Assembly (NCBI RefSeq): GCF_023283825.1
Contig: NZ_JAKILD010000018.1
Location: 1-64,000, forward strand
Origin: Shewanella olleyana
GTDB lineage: Bacteria > Pseudomonadota > Gammaproteobacteria > Enterobacterales > Shewanellaceae
DNA length: 64,000 bases
Direction: 5' to 3'
The stretch's first letter is position 1. Every line of letters starts with the position of its first letter. Below, in pieces: positions 19,755 to 28,444 of the stretch. The translations under genes were made by a program, and so were the position numbers. The notes below the pieces were generated by a model. It had not been told where the DNA came from. It searched no databases and was given only the letters and a program-made list of their open reading frames with translations.

Positions 19755-20012
19755 ATCCGTTCGGATGAAGGTAGCAGGAGAGTGGGGAATAACCCCACAC
19801 CGACGAGGCAACTTTATCTGCCGCTAATGTTAGCAAGCAGTTAAAGCACTCTTTCAGGTGCCACTTTGTGGTGAGGACTGTTACTGGACGAGCCTCTGGA
19901 GAGACTGTAAGCAAAAGCGGTTCGTTAGCATTTGTCATTACAGCGCCGAAGGCGAAAGTGAGGCTGACTTTTCAGTCACGCGAAACGCTCAGGCAAAAGG
20001 ACAGAGGAGAGG
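19755..20012 (+). promoter_or_regulatory. Tandem glycine riboswitch
   Basis: Two glycine aptamers in series. Aptamer 1 (about 19770-19885): closing stem GTAGCAG/CTGTTAC, a GGAGAGTGGGG element and CTTTCAGGTG. Aptamer 2 (about 19892-20010): closing stem CCTCTG/CAGAGG, GGAGAGACTG, the conserved GCGCCGAAGGCGAAAG and CTCAGGCAAAAGGACAGAGG. The linker is short, and TCGGATGAAGG precedes aptamer 1, as in the kink-turn leader of tandem glycine switches. Downstream, CTCTCCT near 20101 can pair with AGGAGAG of the last stem, and CCTTTTTGA/TCAAAAAGG (20052-20075) forms a hairpin; these may be parts of the expression platform. The controlled gene, the symporter at 20446, is now separated from it by a family A element. 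Confidence 0.93.
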
Positions 20013-20149
20013 ATGACTGTATTCATTTATGGTCACTGTCGTTTTTGCTGTGCCTGATATTTGCCTTTTTGATTTCTGTCAAAAAGGTTAATGCTGTGCT
20101 CTCTCCTGCCTCAGTACCACTGATCAGCCATATCTTTTCCTCCTCCATA

Positions 20150-20418
20150 TAAGGGCCTGTTGCTCTTTCAAGGTTGTTTTTGCTGCGAATTGTTGACCAT
20201 TTATACAAGGCAGAGACTTTGTAGTGTAGTTATTCTACATAAAACGTCGATAACGCAGTAAAAATGGTCAACAAACGTTGCCCGAAGGGTTCGGCTAAAA
20301 ACGTTTTACTCTTTGTTAGATGAATTTTGCTTAGATGACTAGGCATCAATCCATCCGTCTCAATTAAAACGCTTTTAACTCGAACAAAATTCAACCAGCA
20401 AAGATCAATAGGCCCTTA
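20150..20418 (+). mobile_element. Family A MITE-like element, full copy
   Basis: 269 bp, non-coding. Terminal inverted repeats TAAGGGCCTGTTG-TCTTT (20150 on) and AAAGATCAATAGGCCCTTA (to 20418) match except for a few bases. The outer TA on each side fits a TA target duplication. Inside, TTGTTGACCATTT and AAATGGTCAACAA form a second inverted repeat around an AGAGACTTTGTAGTG core. No transposase. It lies exactly between the glycine riboswitch and the symporter start. Confidence 0.85.
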
Positions 20419-20445
20419 TTAGTTGTTTAATATTCGAGGAACACC

Positions 20446-21825
20446 ATGAATTTTCATACACTTTTAGCTGATATCAATGGCATTGTTTGGGGTCCTATTA
20501 CCCTTTGCTTGCTGGTTGGTACAGGTCTTTATCTCACTATCCGCCTTAAACTTTTGCAAGTTTTCCAGCTGCCGTTTGCTCTCAGTTTGTTATTTAAACC
20601 CGCGACTGGTAAAGGCGATTTATCATCATTTGCCGCCTTATGTACTGCACTTTCAGCAACCATCGGTACGGGTAATATTGTCGGTGTTGCCACCGCCATT
20701 AAAATTGGTGGCCCAGGGGCTTTATTTTGGATGTGGCTAGCAGCTTTTTTTGGCATGGCAACTAAATATGCCGAATGTATGCTGGCGGTAAAATATCGCA
20801 CCACAGATGCCAAAGGCAATATTGCTGGCGGCCCAATGTATTACATTGAACGTGGCTTAGGCCTTAAATGGTTAGCCAAAATCTTTGCTGTATTTGGGGT
20901 CGGTGTGGCCTTTTTTGGAATTGGTACCTTTGCCCAAGTTAATGCTATTAGCGATGCCATGACCATTGCCTTTAACGTGCCAACCTGGGTCACTGCGTTA
21001 ATCCTTACAACTATCGTTGCAGCAGTTACGCTAGGCGGGGTAAAACGTATTGCTAACGTTGCCCAAAAGCTGGTTCCGACTATGGCTCTAGGTTATGTAC
21101 TTGCGTGTATTTGGATTTTATTTAGCTTTTCAGAGCAAATCATACCTGCACTTGAATTAGTGGTTCATTCGGCATTTACACCCATTTCTGCTGCAGGTGG
21201 TTTTTTAGGGGCGACCGTTGCTCAGGCGATTCAAATTGGTATTGCCCGCGGCGTGTTTTCAAATGAGTCCGGCTTAGGCAGTGCACCGATTGCTGCCGCT
21301 GCAGCTAAAACCAATGAGCCCGTCGAGCAGGGCTTAGTCAGCATGACAGGCACCTTTTTCGACACTATTTTAATTTGTACCATGACAGGTTTGGTGTTGA
21401 TTATTACTGGAGTGTGGGATGGTGATACAGCAGGCGCTGCAATGACCAGTGCTGCATTTGCTTCTGGTGGCTCAGTGATTGTTGGTCAATACATTGTGAC
21501 AATTGCACTAGTCTGTTTTGCCTTTACCACTATTTTAGGCTGGCATTATTATGGCGAGCGTTGCTGGAATTACCTCACAGGTCAGCGTTTAGGCGATAAA
21601 GGGATTAAGGTATACCAGCTGACATTTTTAAGCTTAATTGCAGTGGGCGCCTTTATTCAGTTGGATTTAATATGGATGTTGGCTGATACCGTTAACGGCC
21701 TTATGGCTATTCCTAACCTTATTGCGCTTATCGGCTTAAGACATGTGATTTTAACGGAAACCAATCATTATTTTGATAAGAAAAAACAGCAGCTATCTCA
21801 ACCACAGGCGTTCAAATCTAATTAA
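20446..21825 (+). CDS. Sodium:alanine/glycine symporter (AGCS family)
   Basis: 459 residues, about ten membrane helices. Family signatures: LSATIGTGNIVGVATAI (about 68-84), PGALFWMWLAAFFGMATKYAE and GIARGVFSNESGLGSAPIAAAAA. It imports alanine or glycine with Na+. The glycine riboswitch upstream points to glycine as a substrate, since this pairing is known in other gammaproteobacteria. CGAGGA lies 8 bases before the ATG, just outside the inserted element, so translation signals are intact. Confidence 0.94.
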   Translation: MNFHTLLADINGIVWGPITLCLLVGTGLYLTIRLKLLQVFQLPFALSLLFKPATGKGDLSSFAALCTALSATIGTGNIVGVATAIKIGGPGALFWMWLAAFFGMATKYAECMLAVKYRTTDAKGNIAGGPMYYIERGLGLKWLAKIFAVFGVGVAFFGIGTFAQVNAISDAMTIAFNVPTWVTALILTTIVAAVTLGGVKRIANVAQKLVPTMALGYVLACIWILFSFSEQIIPALELVVHSAFTPISAAGGFLGATVAQAIQIGIARGVFSNESGLGSAPIAAAAAKTNEPVEQGLVSMTGTFFDTILICTMTGLVLIITGVWDGDTAGAAMTSAAFASGGSVIVGQYIVTIALVCFAFTTILGWHYYGERCWNYLTGQRLGDKGIKVYQLTFLSLIAVGAFIQLDLIWMLADTVNGLMAIPNLIALIGLRHVILTETNHYFDKKKQQLSQPQAFKSN

Positions 21826-21899
21826 GGTCAATAATCGCTAATTTGTTAAGAGAGCTTATCTCTCAATCTTATTAAAAGTTAGCGGGTAATATCAGCTGA

Positions 21900-22658
21900 C
21901 TATTGCGGATGTTGCGGATATTGCTGATACTGCTCATCTTTAGTGTATTTATCGACAATCCCTTGAATGATGCCATCGCTTTTAAGCTGAGCGATGGCAT
22001 CATTGATTTTTGGCATCATCTCACTATGCTCTTTTCTGAGCCGCATCACTAACACTCCACTTGAATGAACTGCAGCAAGCGCAATAGGCATCTTTAATTG
22101 TTTTGCCCAATATAATGCTGGTAAATCCCCTGATATCGCAGCTTTAACGCGATCTTTATGTAAGGCTTTAATTAATTGTTTCTCTGAGGCAAAGTCCACC
22201 CGAGTAAACACATTATCATCATGATAAAGGTAGCCTCGCACCGTACCGATAGGCTCGCCAGTTATTTTATTAACATCTGCCCATTGTTTTTGGTTTTCCT
22301 CGAGTGTGATGATATTTTCTTGAATGGATAATATCGGTGATGACTGAATAAATTCTTGGCCCATCTCCCCTTCAGGAAACCAACTTGGACTAACAAAATC
22401 AAAATCTAACAAGCCAGTTTTTAAGGCTTGATTGGTCCGTCTTGGTGGGTAGTTATGCTTTTCGATTTCAATGTTAGCTGTAGATAAAATTAGCGGAACT
22501 AGCTCACCTAAAATACCCGAATTACCAGCTGCATCAGGAATATAATAAGGTACCCAACTACTTGAGCCATTAACGTTGTATTTAAGCGCTGTTGCCAATA
22601 AGTTCGAGGAGTACAACAATACAAATGCCATTGCGGCAATCAATTTGATTTTGCTCAA
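21900..22658 (-). CDS. Periplasmic solute-binding protein (SBP_bac_3-like)
   Basis: 252 residues with a signal peptide (about 1-22). Two-lobed amino-acid-binding-protein pattern: VPYYIPDAAGNSGILGELVPLI, GLLDFDFVSPSW, GTVRGYLY, and a C-terminal AIAQLKSDGIIQGIVDKY. No permease or ATPase is adjacent, so it may be an orphan binding protein or a sensor. The C-terminus ends in a Gln/Tyr/Pro-rich QYQQYPQHPQ. Confidence 0.8.
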   Translation of the reverse strand: MSKIKLIAAMAFVLLYSSNLLATALKYNVNGSSSWVPYYIPDAAGNSGILGELVPLILSTANIEIEKHNYPPRRTNQALKTGLLDFDFVSPSWFPEGEMGQEFIQSSPILSIQENIITLEENQKQWADVNKITGEPIGTVRGYLYHDDNVFTRVDFASEKQLIKALHKDRVKAAISGDLPALYWAKQLKMPIALAAVHSSGVLVMRLRKEHSEMMPKINDAIAQLKSDGIIQGIVDKYTKDEQYQQYPQHPQ

Positions 22659-23004
22659 TAATTATCTCCACCACAGCACAAAAATAAAAACTAACTAATC
22701 ATTTTTTATCTTATCAATGATTTACACTAAAACAATTTACCAACATAGTTAAGTTATTATTCGCCTGCCATTGTAAAAACATCATCCTTTATTACGATAA
22801 ATTAATTTTAATAAGCCCAGTTACCCTCTCCCATATATCAGTTAACCCCTTTCAGCATCAGCATTCACAAACTTTAGCACCTTCATGCTTTAGCACTACC
22901 AAATTTAGCAAAAGCTAAATCAATTAATTGCACTTTAAACTGCTAGTAATTTACGTCATAGTGAAAAATCTGAATACAGACTCGAATAATGGATATCGAC
23001 AAGC
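22659..23004. other. Divergent intergenic region
   Basis: AT-rich spacer between two divergently transcribed genes, carrying both promoters. Degenerate TTTAGCA/TTTAGCAC repeats occur at about 22870-22920. No convincing operator or terminator was found. Confidence 0.5.
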
Positions 23005-24495
23005 TTGAAATCGCCTAATATCAGCCAGACACAGCAACAAGAAACCTCTACTAATCAGAAGCTAATGACGCCCAAATTAGGCTTTTATTTGCCTGTCATC
23101 ATTATCGCGGGGTTACTGCTGGCCTTCCCCCATAAGACCCTTAGGGTGTTTAGTGCTTTCACCCAGTTTTTTTTAGAAAATTTTGACTCGCAATTTATTC
23201 AACTTTCGTCACTCTTGCTGTTACTGGCAATAGTGATTGCTATTAGCCCCATAGGAAAAATGATTATTGGTGGCCATGAAGCTAAAACTGAGTTCAGTTT
23301 TGCAAGCTGGATTGCCATGTTATTTACCGCTGGCATGGGATCAGGGCTAATATTTTGGGGAGTAGCAGAACCGGTTTATCATTTCGTCAATCCACCCGCT
23401 TTTTTGCAAGATGACTTTTCATCAGTACCGGGCGCTCTAGCGATTACTTACTTTCACTGGGGTTTACATGCTTGGGCCATTTACGCCATGGCGGGATTAG
23501 TCATGGCTTGGTTTGCTTACAATCGAAATCGCAGCTTACGTATCAGTGCCAGTTTTAGTGCTGAAAAACCTAAATGGTTAAGCATGTTAGATTTACTGGC
23601 GGTAATCGCTATTGTGTTTGGTATGGCTGGCACATTCGCTAATACCGTGGCCTTGATTCAAACTGGCGTAGAACAATCAATGGGCCTTAATATTGGTAGC
23701 CAATTATTCAGAATTGGTTTGATTGTGATTATTGCCATGCTGTTTACCCTATCTTCAATCGCTGGGCTCAATAAAGGCATTAAACGTTTAAGTCAGTTCA
23801 ACAGCTTATTTATGATTGTCATGCTTGTGGCGGTAATTTTGTTAGTTGATCCATTTAATAGTTTGAGCTTAATGGCGCAATCAACGCTGGAATATATCAA
23901 GCTGTTACCTTCCGTCTCACTTGGTGCTGGAGAACCCGCTAAATGGAGCCAAGGTTGGAGTGTAATCTACCTAATATGGTGGATTGCATGGGCGCCGTTT
24001 GTCGGCCCTTTTATTGCCAGAATTAGCAAAGGTAGAAGCGTCAGACAGTTTTTAAGCTGCACAATATTACTGCCAACTCTAGCATCCATTTTATGGTTTT
24101 CAGGCTTTGCTGGTAGTGTGTTGACGCAACCTTTTGCCAATGAAGTGATGGCTGCAGTGAATCAAGAATACACCTTAGGATTGTTCAGCTTTTTTGCTCA
24201 ATTACCTTTAGGTATGTTGTTCTCAATCGCTGCACTATTACTGCTAGTGACCTTTATTATCACCAGCGCCGACTCATCAATTTACATCACCAGTATGCTT
24301 ACTGGCAGCGAAAGCCAAGTGGCTAAACTGCTTTGGAGCGCTGTATTGGTGGCCATCACCATTGCACTCGTGACCATTAATGATGTGGATTTAAATAAGC
24401 AAATCGCCATTGTTGGCGCGATCCCTTTTACCTTAGTGATGTGCTTTCAAATCGTATTTTGGCTAAAGGATGTATTAATCACCAAGAATCACTAA
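23005..24495 (+). CDS. BCCT family transporter (betaine/carnitine/choline type)
   Basis: 496 residues, about 12 membrane helices. BCCT signatures: GMGSGLIFWGVAEPVYHF (about 112-129) and the Trp-rich IYLIWWIAWAPFVGPFIARISKGR (about 320-343). The family moves quaternary ammonium or related compounds, often for osmoprotection. The start is uncertain: TTG at 23005 follows a GGAT 11 bases away, and an in-frame ATG at 23065 removes only 20 polar Gln/Ser/Thr-rich residues. Confidence 0.9.
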   Translation: MKSPNISQTQQQETSTNQKLMTPKLGFYLPVIIIAGLLLAFPHKTLRVFSAFTQFFLENFDSQFIQLSSLLLLLAIVIAISPIGKMIIGGHEAKTEFSFASWIAMLFTAGMGSGLIFWGVAEPVYHFVNPPAFLQDDFSSVPGALAITYFHWGLHAWAIYAMAGLVMAWFAYNRNRSLRISASFSAEKPKWLSMLDLLAVIAIVFGMAGTFANTVALIQTGVEQSMGLNIGSQLFRIGLIVIIAMLFTLSSIAGLNKGIKRLSQFNSLFMIVMLVAVILLVDPFNSLSLMAQSTLEYIKLLPSVSLGAGEPAKWSQGWSVIYLIWWIAWAPFVGPFIARISKGRSVRQFLSCTILLPTLASILWFSGFAGSVLTQPFANEVMAAVNQEYTLGLFSFFAQLPLGMLFSIAALLLLVTFIITSADSSIYITSMLTGSESQVAKLLWSAVLVAITIALVTINDVDLNKQIAIVGAIPFTLVMCFQIVFWLKDVLITKNH

Positions 24496-24506
24496 GCCCT
24501 AGAACT

Positions 24507-24535
24507 AAAAAAGCCTGATGAGTGCATCAGGCTTT
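24507..24535. terminator. Bidirectional terminator
   Basis: AGCCTGATG and CATCAGGCT (24512-24533) around AGTG, with A5 before and TTT after; it serves convergent genes at 24495 and 24561. Confidence 0.85.
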
Positions 24536-24560
24536 CATTGATAGCAGTTAACTTAAGCGG

Positions 24561-25463
24561 TTATTTCGCTTCGGTCACGATATCTAAATTCAGTTTTACA
24601 TCCAATGACAGACGGGCAAGATTCTTATTCAAAATTAATCGCACCTTATGTAAATCCGGTAGTAACTGGTGTGATTTTGTAGGGTTAACATTAATATTAA
24701 CCATTAACTCTGGGCCTACTTTAGCAATACCCGTTAGTTTCAACTCTTGTGGACTTGAACCATTCGCTTCTGAGACGCTTTCATGTACCAAAGAACAAAT
24801 TTCCTGACTCGGTTTCATCATCAATAATTCTCTGAACGCGCCAGTTAACATCATCAATGGCACTTTAATAAAGTATGCGCCGATAAGTAGCATCATCACT
24901 GAGTCAGCGTATACAGCATAAGCATGCCAAGGCGTATAGGTTAAGATCAAGCCCGCAATTAAGCCCGCACATACAGCGCCACTGACAACGGTATCCATTT
25001 TCCACAATTTGATTTCGGCAATAAATAATCCAGACCGTTTTGGCTCGTTTTGTTTAACTAAAAACCACCACACAGCCAAACAACCGAACAAGTTAACAAA
25101 ACCAAATACAGCAGCAAATGACATATCGATTTCTCGGCCACCACTTAAAAAGACATTAAGCGCTGAGGATAAACTAAAGCCTAATAACATGAGAATGACG
25201 GCAGCTTTAATGGCCACAACAATTGGCTCAATAATGGCTTTACCAAAGGCGAACTGAGAACGAGAAGACCCCCCCATATAATTTGAAGCAGCTAGCGATA
25301 ACATGGTGAGAAGTAAACCAATTAACGAGTAACCACCGTCAAATAATATGACAATCGAACCACTCATTAACCCCACTACAACCCCCATAACTGCAAATGT
25401 TAACGCAGCCAAAGCGGAAATAATAAGTAATTGTTTATCATCTATTTTATTTTGTTCACACAT
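24561..25463 (-). CDS. Cation diffusion facilitator-like transporter
   Basis: 300 residues. Six membrane helices (first MGVVVGLMSGSIVILFDGGYSLIGLLLTML) and a C-terminal cytoplasmic domain ending LSLDVKLNLDIVTEAK, as in CDF (ZitB/FieF-type) proteins. In helix 2 the usual D-x-x-x-D metal site reads DGGYS, and in helix 5 YADSVMMLL keeps one Asp, so the classic four-ligand Zn site is incomplete. Metal specificity is therefore open. Confidence 0.82.
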   Translation of the reverse strand: MCEQNKIDDKQLLIISALAALTFAVMGVVVGLMSGSIVILFDGGYSLIGLLLTMLSLAASNYMGGSSRSQFAFGKAIIEPIVVAIKAAVILMLLGFSLSSALNVFLSGGREIDMSFAAVFGFVNLFGCLAVWWFLVKQNEPKRSGLFIAEIKLWKMDTVVSGAVCAGLIAGLILTYTPWHAYAVYADSVMMLLIGAYFIKVPLMMLTGAFRELLMMKPSQEICSLVHESVSEANGSSPQELKLTGIAKVGPELMVNINVNPTKSHQLLPDLHKVRLILNKNLARLSLDVKLNLDIVTEAK

Positions 25464-25595
25464 TCATTATCACCACTAAAAACCTGTGATAATTATTGCT
25501 GCACTCGGCTATTTTCTCAACAGCTCATCGGCTTGATGAAGTGCTTTAACAGAAGAGATTCAATTTACTTGATTATTAACAACAACTTAAAACAG

Positions 25596-25623
25596 CCTTC
25601 AGTGTCAACTTTATTGACACTGA
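25596..25623 (-). terminator. Terminator of the LysR gene
   Basis: TCAGTGTCAA (25599-25608) and TTGACACTGA (25614-25623); on the minus strand it is followed by AGGCTGTTTT. Lies 29 bases after the stop at 25652. Confidence 0.65.
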
Positions 25624-25651
25624 GCGAGTTGGAGTGATTTTGACGATTCAG

Positions 25652-26530
25652 TTAAAACTTAAACAGGTAGTCACTGATCTGATCGCAGAGCCATGATACA
25701 GGCTCAGGGATCGCACTGCCTGGCATGGAAAACATACAATAGTCTTCATGGGTTAACCCGTAAGTGTGTTTGATGACAGCGAGCTTTTCACTGCGAAGAT
25801 GTGGACGAATGAGCGGCTCGGGTAATACGCCCCATGCCTTCTCCGACACTATGGTGTTAAGCATATATTCAAAGCTAGAAAAGCCAATATGCCTTAACGA
25901 GAACGGCTGCAGTTCAGGGTTATCTTTATCATTTAGATAAACCATTACCGCTTGCATCGATTCACGTAATTGACTATCTGATACTCGCTTAAGGCTGGCT
26001 AACGGATGATGACTTTCACATACTGACATCATCCGAATTCGGCCCAGTGGTAAGTAATCGGTATTGGCATCATCGACTCGTTCAAAGTCCACGCCAAAGG
26101 CAAAGTCCACCTGACCGGTATTAACCAGATTAGCTAAATCACCACTGGAAGCTAAAACGGTATTAACTGTAGTCGCATCAAAGTGGTTATTCAGTGAGAT
26201 GATAAATGTTTGCCACACTTCATCAGGAAATGAGTCATCTCTAGCAAGCCAAATTTCGGAGCGAAACTTATCAATCGTTTGCTCGCAGGTCTGTTTGATT
26301 CGTTCACATGTAGACACCACGCTTTCGCAATCTTTGTAGATTGATTTACCCACTTCAGACAACACTAAGCTATTGCCTGAACGAGTAAACAGTTTGGCTT
26401 CTAAACTCGCCTCAAGTGCTTTGATCGCCATGCTCAATTGGGTGCGATTACTGTTGAGCTGCTTAGCCGCTGCGGTAACAGAGCCCGCATCAGCGATGGC
26501 GCAAAAAATTTCTAACTGCTTTAGGTTCAT
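25652..26530 (-). CDS. LysR family transcriptional regulator
   Basis: 292 residues. N-terminal winged helix-turn-helix (MNLKQLEIFCAIADAGSVTAAAKQLNSNRTQLSMAIKALE, residues 1-40) and a periplasmic-binding-like effector domain (about 90-290). It lies 54 bases downstream of the HExxH gene on the same strand, so the two may share a transcript. The target is unknown. Confidence 0.92.
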   Translation of the reverse strand: MNLKQLEIFCAIADAGSVTAAAKQLNSNRTQLSMAIKALEASLEAKLFTRSGNSLVLSEVGKSIYKDCESVVSTCERIKQTCEQTIDKFRSEIWLARDDSFPDEVWQTFIISLNNHFDATTVNTVLASSGDLANLVNTGQVDFAFGVDFERVDDANTDYLPLGRIRMMSVCESHHPLASLKRVSDSQLRESMQAVMVYLNDKDNPELQPFSLRHIGFSSFEYMLNTIVSEKAWGVLPEPLIRPHLRSEKLAVIKHTYGLTHEDYCMFSMPGSAIPEPVSWLCDQISDYLFKF

Positions 26531-26584
26531 AAATTATCCACCGACAATCTAATCTCACTGTGATATGGAGCCGTTACTGAGACT

Positions 26585-27445
26585 TTAATTATTGCTTTCT
26601 TGTCTAAGCTTATACTGATTTTCTGCTAACTTATTGTACTGCGATAATAAACTTTGCTCAGCATCACTTGCTGATAACGCGATTAAATCAATTTTTAACT
26701 GACCTTGACTATCGTACTGGCTAGCAAAGGTGCCCATGTTAATCATATCCACTTGCCAATCTGTTAATTTGCCAATGACGTAATTGCCAAACTGAAACGC
26801 TTCGTATTCATTAACAAGCGTTAAAAAGTCACTGAAACCAAAGCCTGTTAATTGTTTCTGCGCAGTAAACGCGGCTAAATAACCTTGTGAGACAGCGTCA
26901 GACTGTCCAGCCATTGCCCGCTGAAACTGATATGAGTGACGGGTTTCATGGATTAAAAATGCCAATGAGGCAAACGCCTCTTCTTCGGCTAATTTATCAG
27001 GATTCAAGTACACAATACCATTACCACCAGCCTTAACATCAAAGTCAAAATACACCATTTTTTTAGGGTAGCTGTGATTATCGATAATTAGCTGTGGCGC
27101 CTCAGTGCCAAAGCTTTGCACTTCCAAGGCAAACACTTTTTTAAGCCAAGGGATTTGTTCATCCATGGTGAGTGAAGGCCACTTTTTTATTGCGTTAGTT
27201 AAAGCTTTATCCTGTGCAATAAGCTCAAGTAAGCTGTCGGCATGAGCGATGGTTAATTCATATGCTGGGGCTAAAAACGCCTCACTTTGAGGCTGTAAAG
27301 CAAATGCTTGTGGTGCTTGTTGTTGCAGTGTTTGGTTAGCATAAAAATTATCGGCTACAGCAGAGAAGGTTAAACCAGAAACAGATAAGCCCGCGCAGAA
27401 GATTAAGCGGTTAAACAGGGTCGATTTAAGTTGATTTTTAAACAT
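26585..27445 (-). CDS. Secreted putative zincin metallopeptidase (HExxH)
   Basis: 286 residues, with an N-terminal hydrophobic segment ending FSAVA near residue 31 (signal peptide). The central LAFLIHETRHSYQFQ contains HETRH, a match to the HExxH zinc site. About 50 residues later NEYEAFQFGN offers a Glu as a possible third ligand, as in gluzincins. No named family recognised. Likely periplasmic or secreted; peptidase activity is an inference from the motif only. Confidence 0.65.
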   Translation of the reverse strand: MFKNQLKSTLFNRLIFCAGLSVSGLTFSAVADNFYANQTLQQQAPQAFALQPQSEAFLAPAYELTIAHADSLLELIAQDKALTNAIKKWPSLTMDEQIPWLKKVFALEVQSFGTEAPQLIIDNHSYPKKMVYFDFDVKAGGNGIVYLNPDKLAEEEAFASLAFLIHETRHSYQFQRAMAGQSDAVSQGYLAAFTAQKQLTGFGFSDFLTLVNEYEAFQFGNYVIGKLTDWQVDMINMGTFASQYDSQGQLKIDLIALSASDAEQSLLSQYNKLAENQYKLRQESNN

Positions 27446-27557
27446 AGTAAACGCACTTCCATTAAACTAGTTATAATTATTATGATTTTGCGGTTGAAGA
27501 GTATCACTAATATTTGGCTTGTTCAGTATCCTTAAACTTTTAGTAATGCGCTGTTAA

Positions 27558-27613
27558 TAATGAGCTTTGAGCAATTGACGATGAACAATCAGCTTTGAGC
27601 AATTAACGCTGAA
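27558..27613. repeat. 28-bp imperfect tandem repeat
   Basis: Two copies of an AATNAGCTTTGAGCAATTRACG-like unit in the spacer upstream of the gene at 27704. No role assigned. Confidence 0.7.
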
Positions 27614-27703
27614 CTACTGAACTTTGGCCACGGCATAAAGACTCATGCTTTAATAAGGCTATATTGCTCCATCACCTTATGTTTTTACATTGTAGAGTTT
27701 GAC

Positions 27704-28018
27704 ATGAAACCTGATCGCACCACGGCAATGCTGCAAATCATATCTCAAGTAAAATCCGAGTTTCCATTAACTGAACCGGAAACGTTTGTTTGTGGGCCAG
27801 AAGGCAATTGTCAGGGCTGCCCTAAAAAGCTATTAGAATTGGTTGATAGTGAAATAAGCTACTGGGAGGCTGAAATAAACAATGGTAACGCTCCTCAATT
27901 AGGCGATATCAGCCGTTTTGGTAAGTTATGTAAAAATGTAAAACGTGGTTTAGATAGAAATGGCGTCATTGAAAAGTATCGCCAATATAAACAACCCTTA
28001 TATACCCAAACAACTTGA
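27704..28018 (+). CDS. Small Cys-rich conserved protein, C-terminus supplied by a MITE
   Basis: 104 residues, unrecognised. It holds a cysteine cluster VCGPEGNCQGCPKK (about 28-41) and one more Cys (KLCKN, about 85), plausibly a metal site. The final five residues (YTQTT) and the stop codon come from the first 18 bases of the family B element that begins at 28001, so the native C-terminus has been replaced. The native protein was probably only slightly different in length, since KYRQYKQPL already looks like a tail. Confidence 0.7.
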   Translation: MKPDRTTAMLQIISQVKSEFPLTEPETFVCGPEGNCQGCPKKLLELVDSEISYWEAEINNGNAPQLGDISRFGKLCKNVKRGLDRNGVIEKYRQYKQPLYTQTT

Positions 28019-28274
28019 AGATACGTGTTTCAGAGCTTCACCGTGTTTTCAATACTAGGCGCGGTAATGCGGTAATGCGGTAATGTAGGTACCTTATAAA
28101 TTAGCGCAACAACGTAGTGGAAACACGGTGAAACTCCCTGAGGGCAAGTTTTACACGCGTTTATGCTGCGTTATTGATTTTGAAAAGGGAATAACCATTA
28201 CCCGCAATCAATGCCTTGCCTAAACGCGTGTAAATTCTTGCTGAAATCGAGCATCTTCAGGTTGTTTGGGTATA
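28001..28274 (+). mobile_element. Family B MITE-like element, copy 1
   Basis: 274 bp with terminal inverted repeats TATACCCAAACAACTTGAAG at the left and the complement of TATACCCAAACAACCTGAAG at the right. Flanking TA on both sides fits a TA target site. Internally, three 8-bp GCGGTAAT units (about 28058-28085) and an ACACGCGTTTA inverted pair are seen. No coding capacity of its own. Present in opposite orientation at 50951-51215. Confidence 0.88.
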
Positions 28275-28444
28275 AAACATCGTCATCGCGAACAGCGAAT
28301 ACTATGATTTCTACCTGCACTTATCGTAAATCTTCATCAAGTTAGCCTATACTCTATGCTGAAATCCCCCTAGTAATTATCATTTATTTCAATACAATGA
28401 TTATTATATCTACACAATAAAAAGTATGCTCAAGCGAGGCAAGA

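Noticed and set aside
19868..20208. Open frames on both strands across 19868-20208
   Set aside because: They run through the glycine riboswitch and the family A element, which explain this sequence as RNA and repeat.
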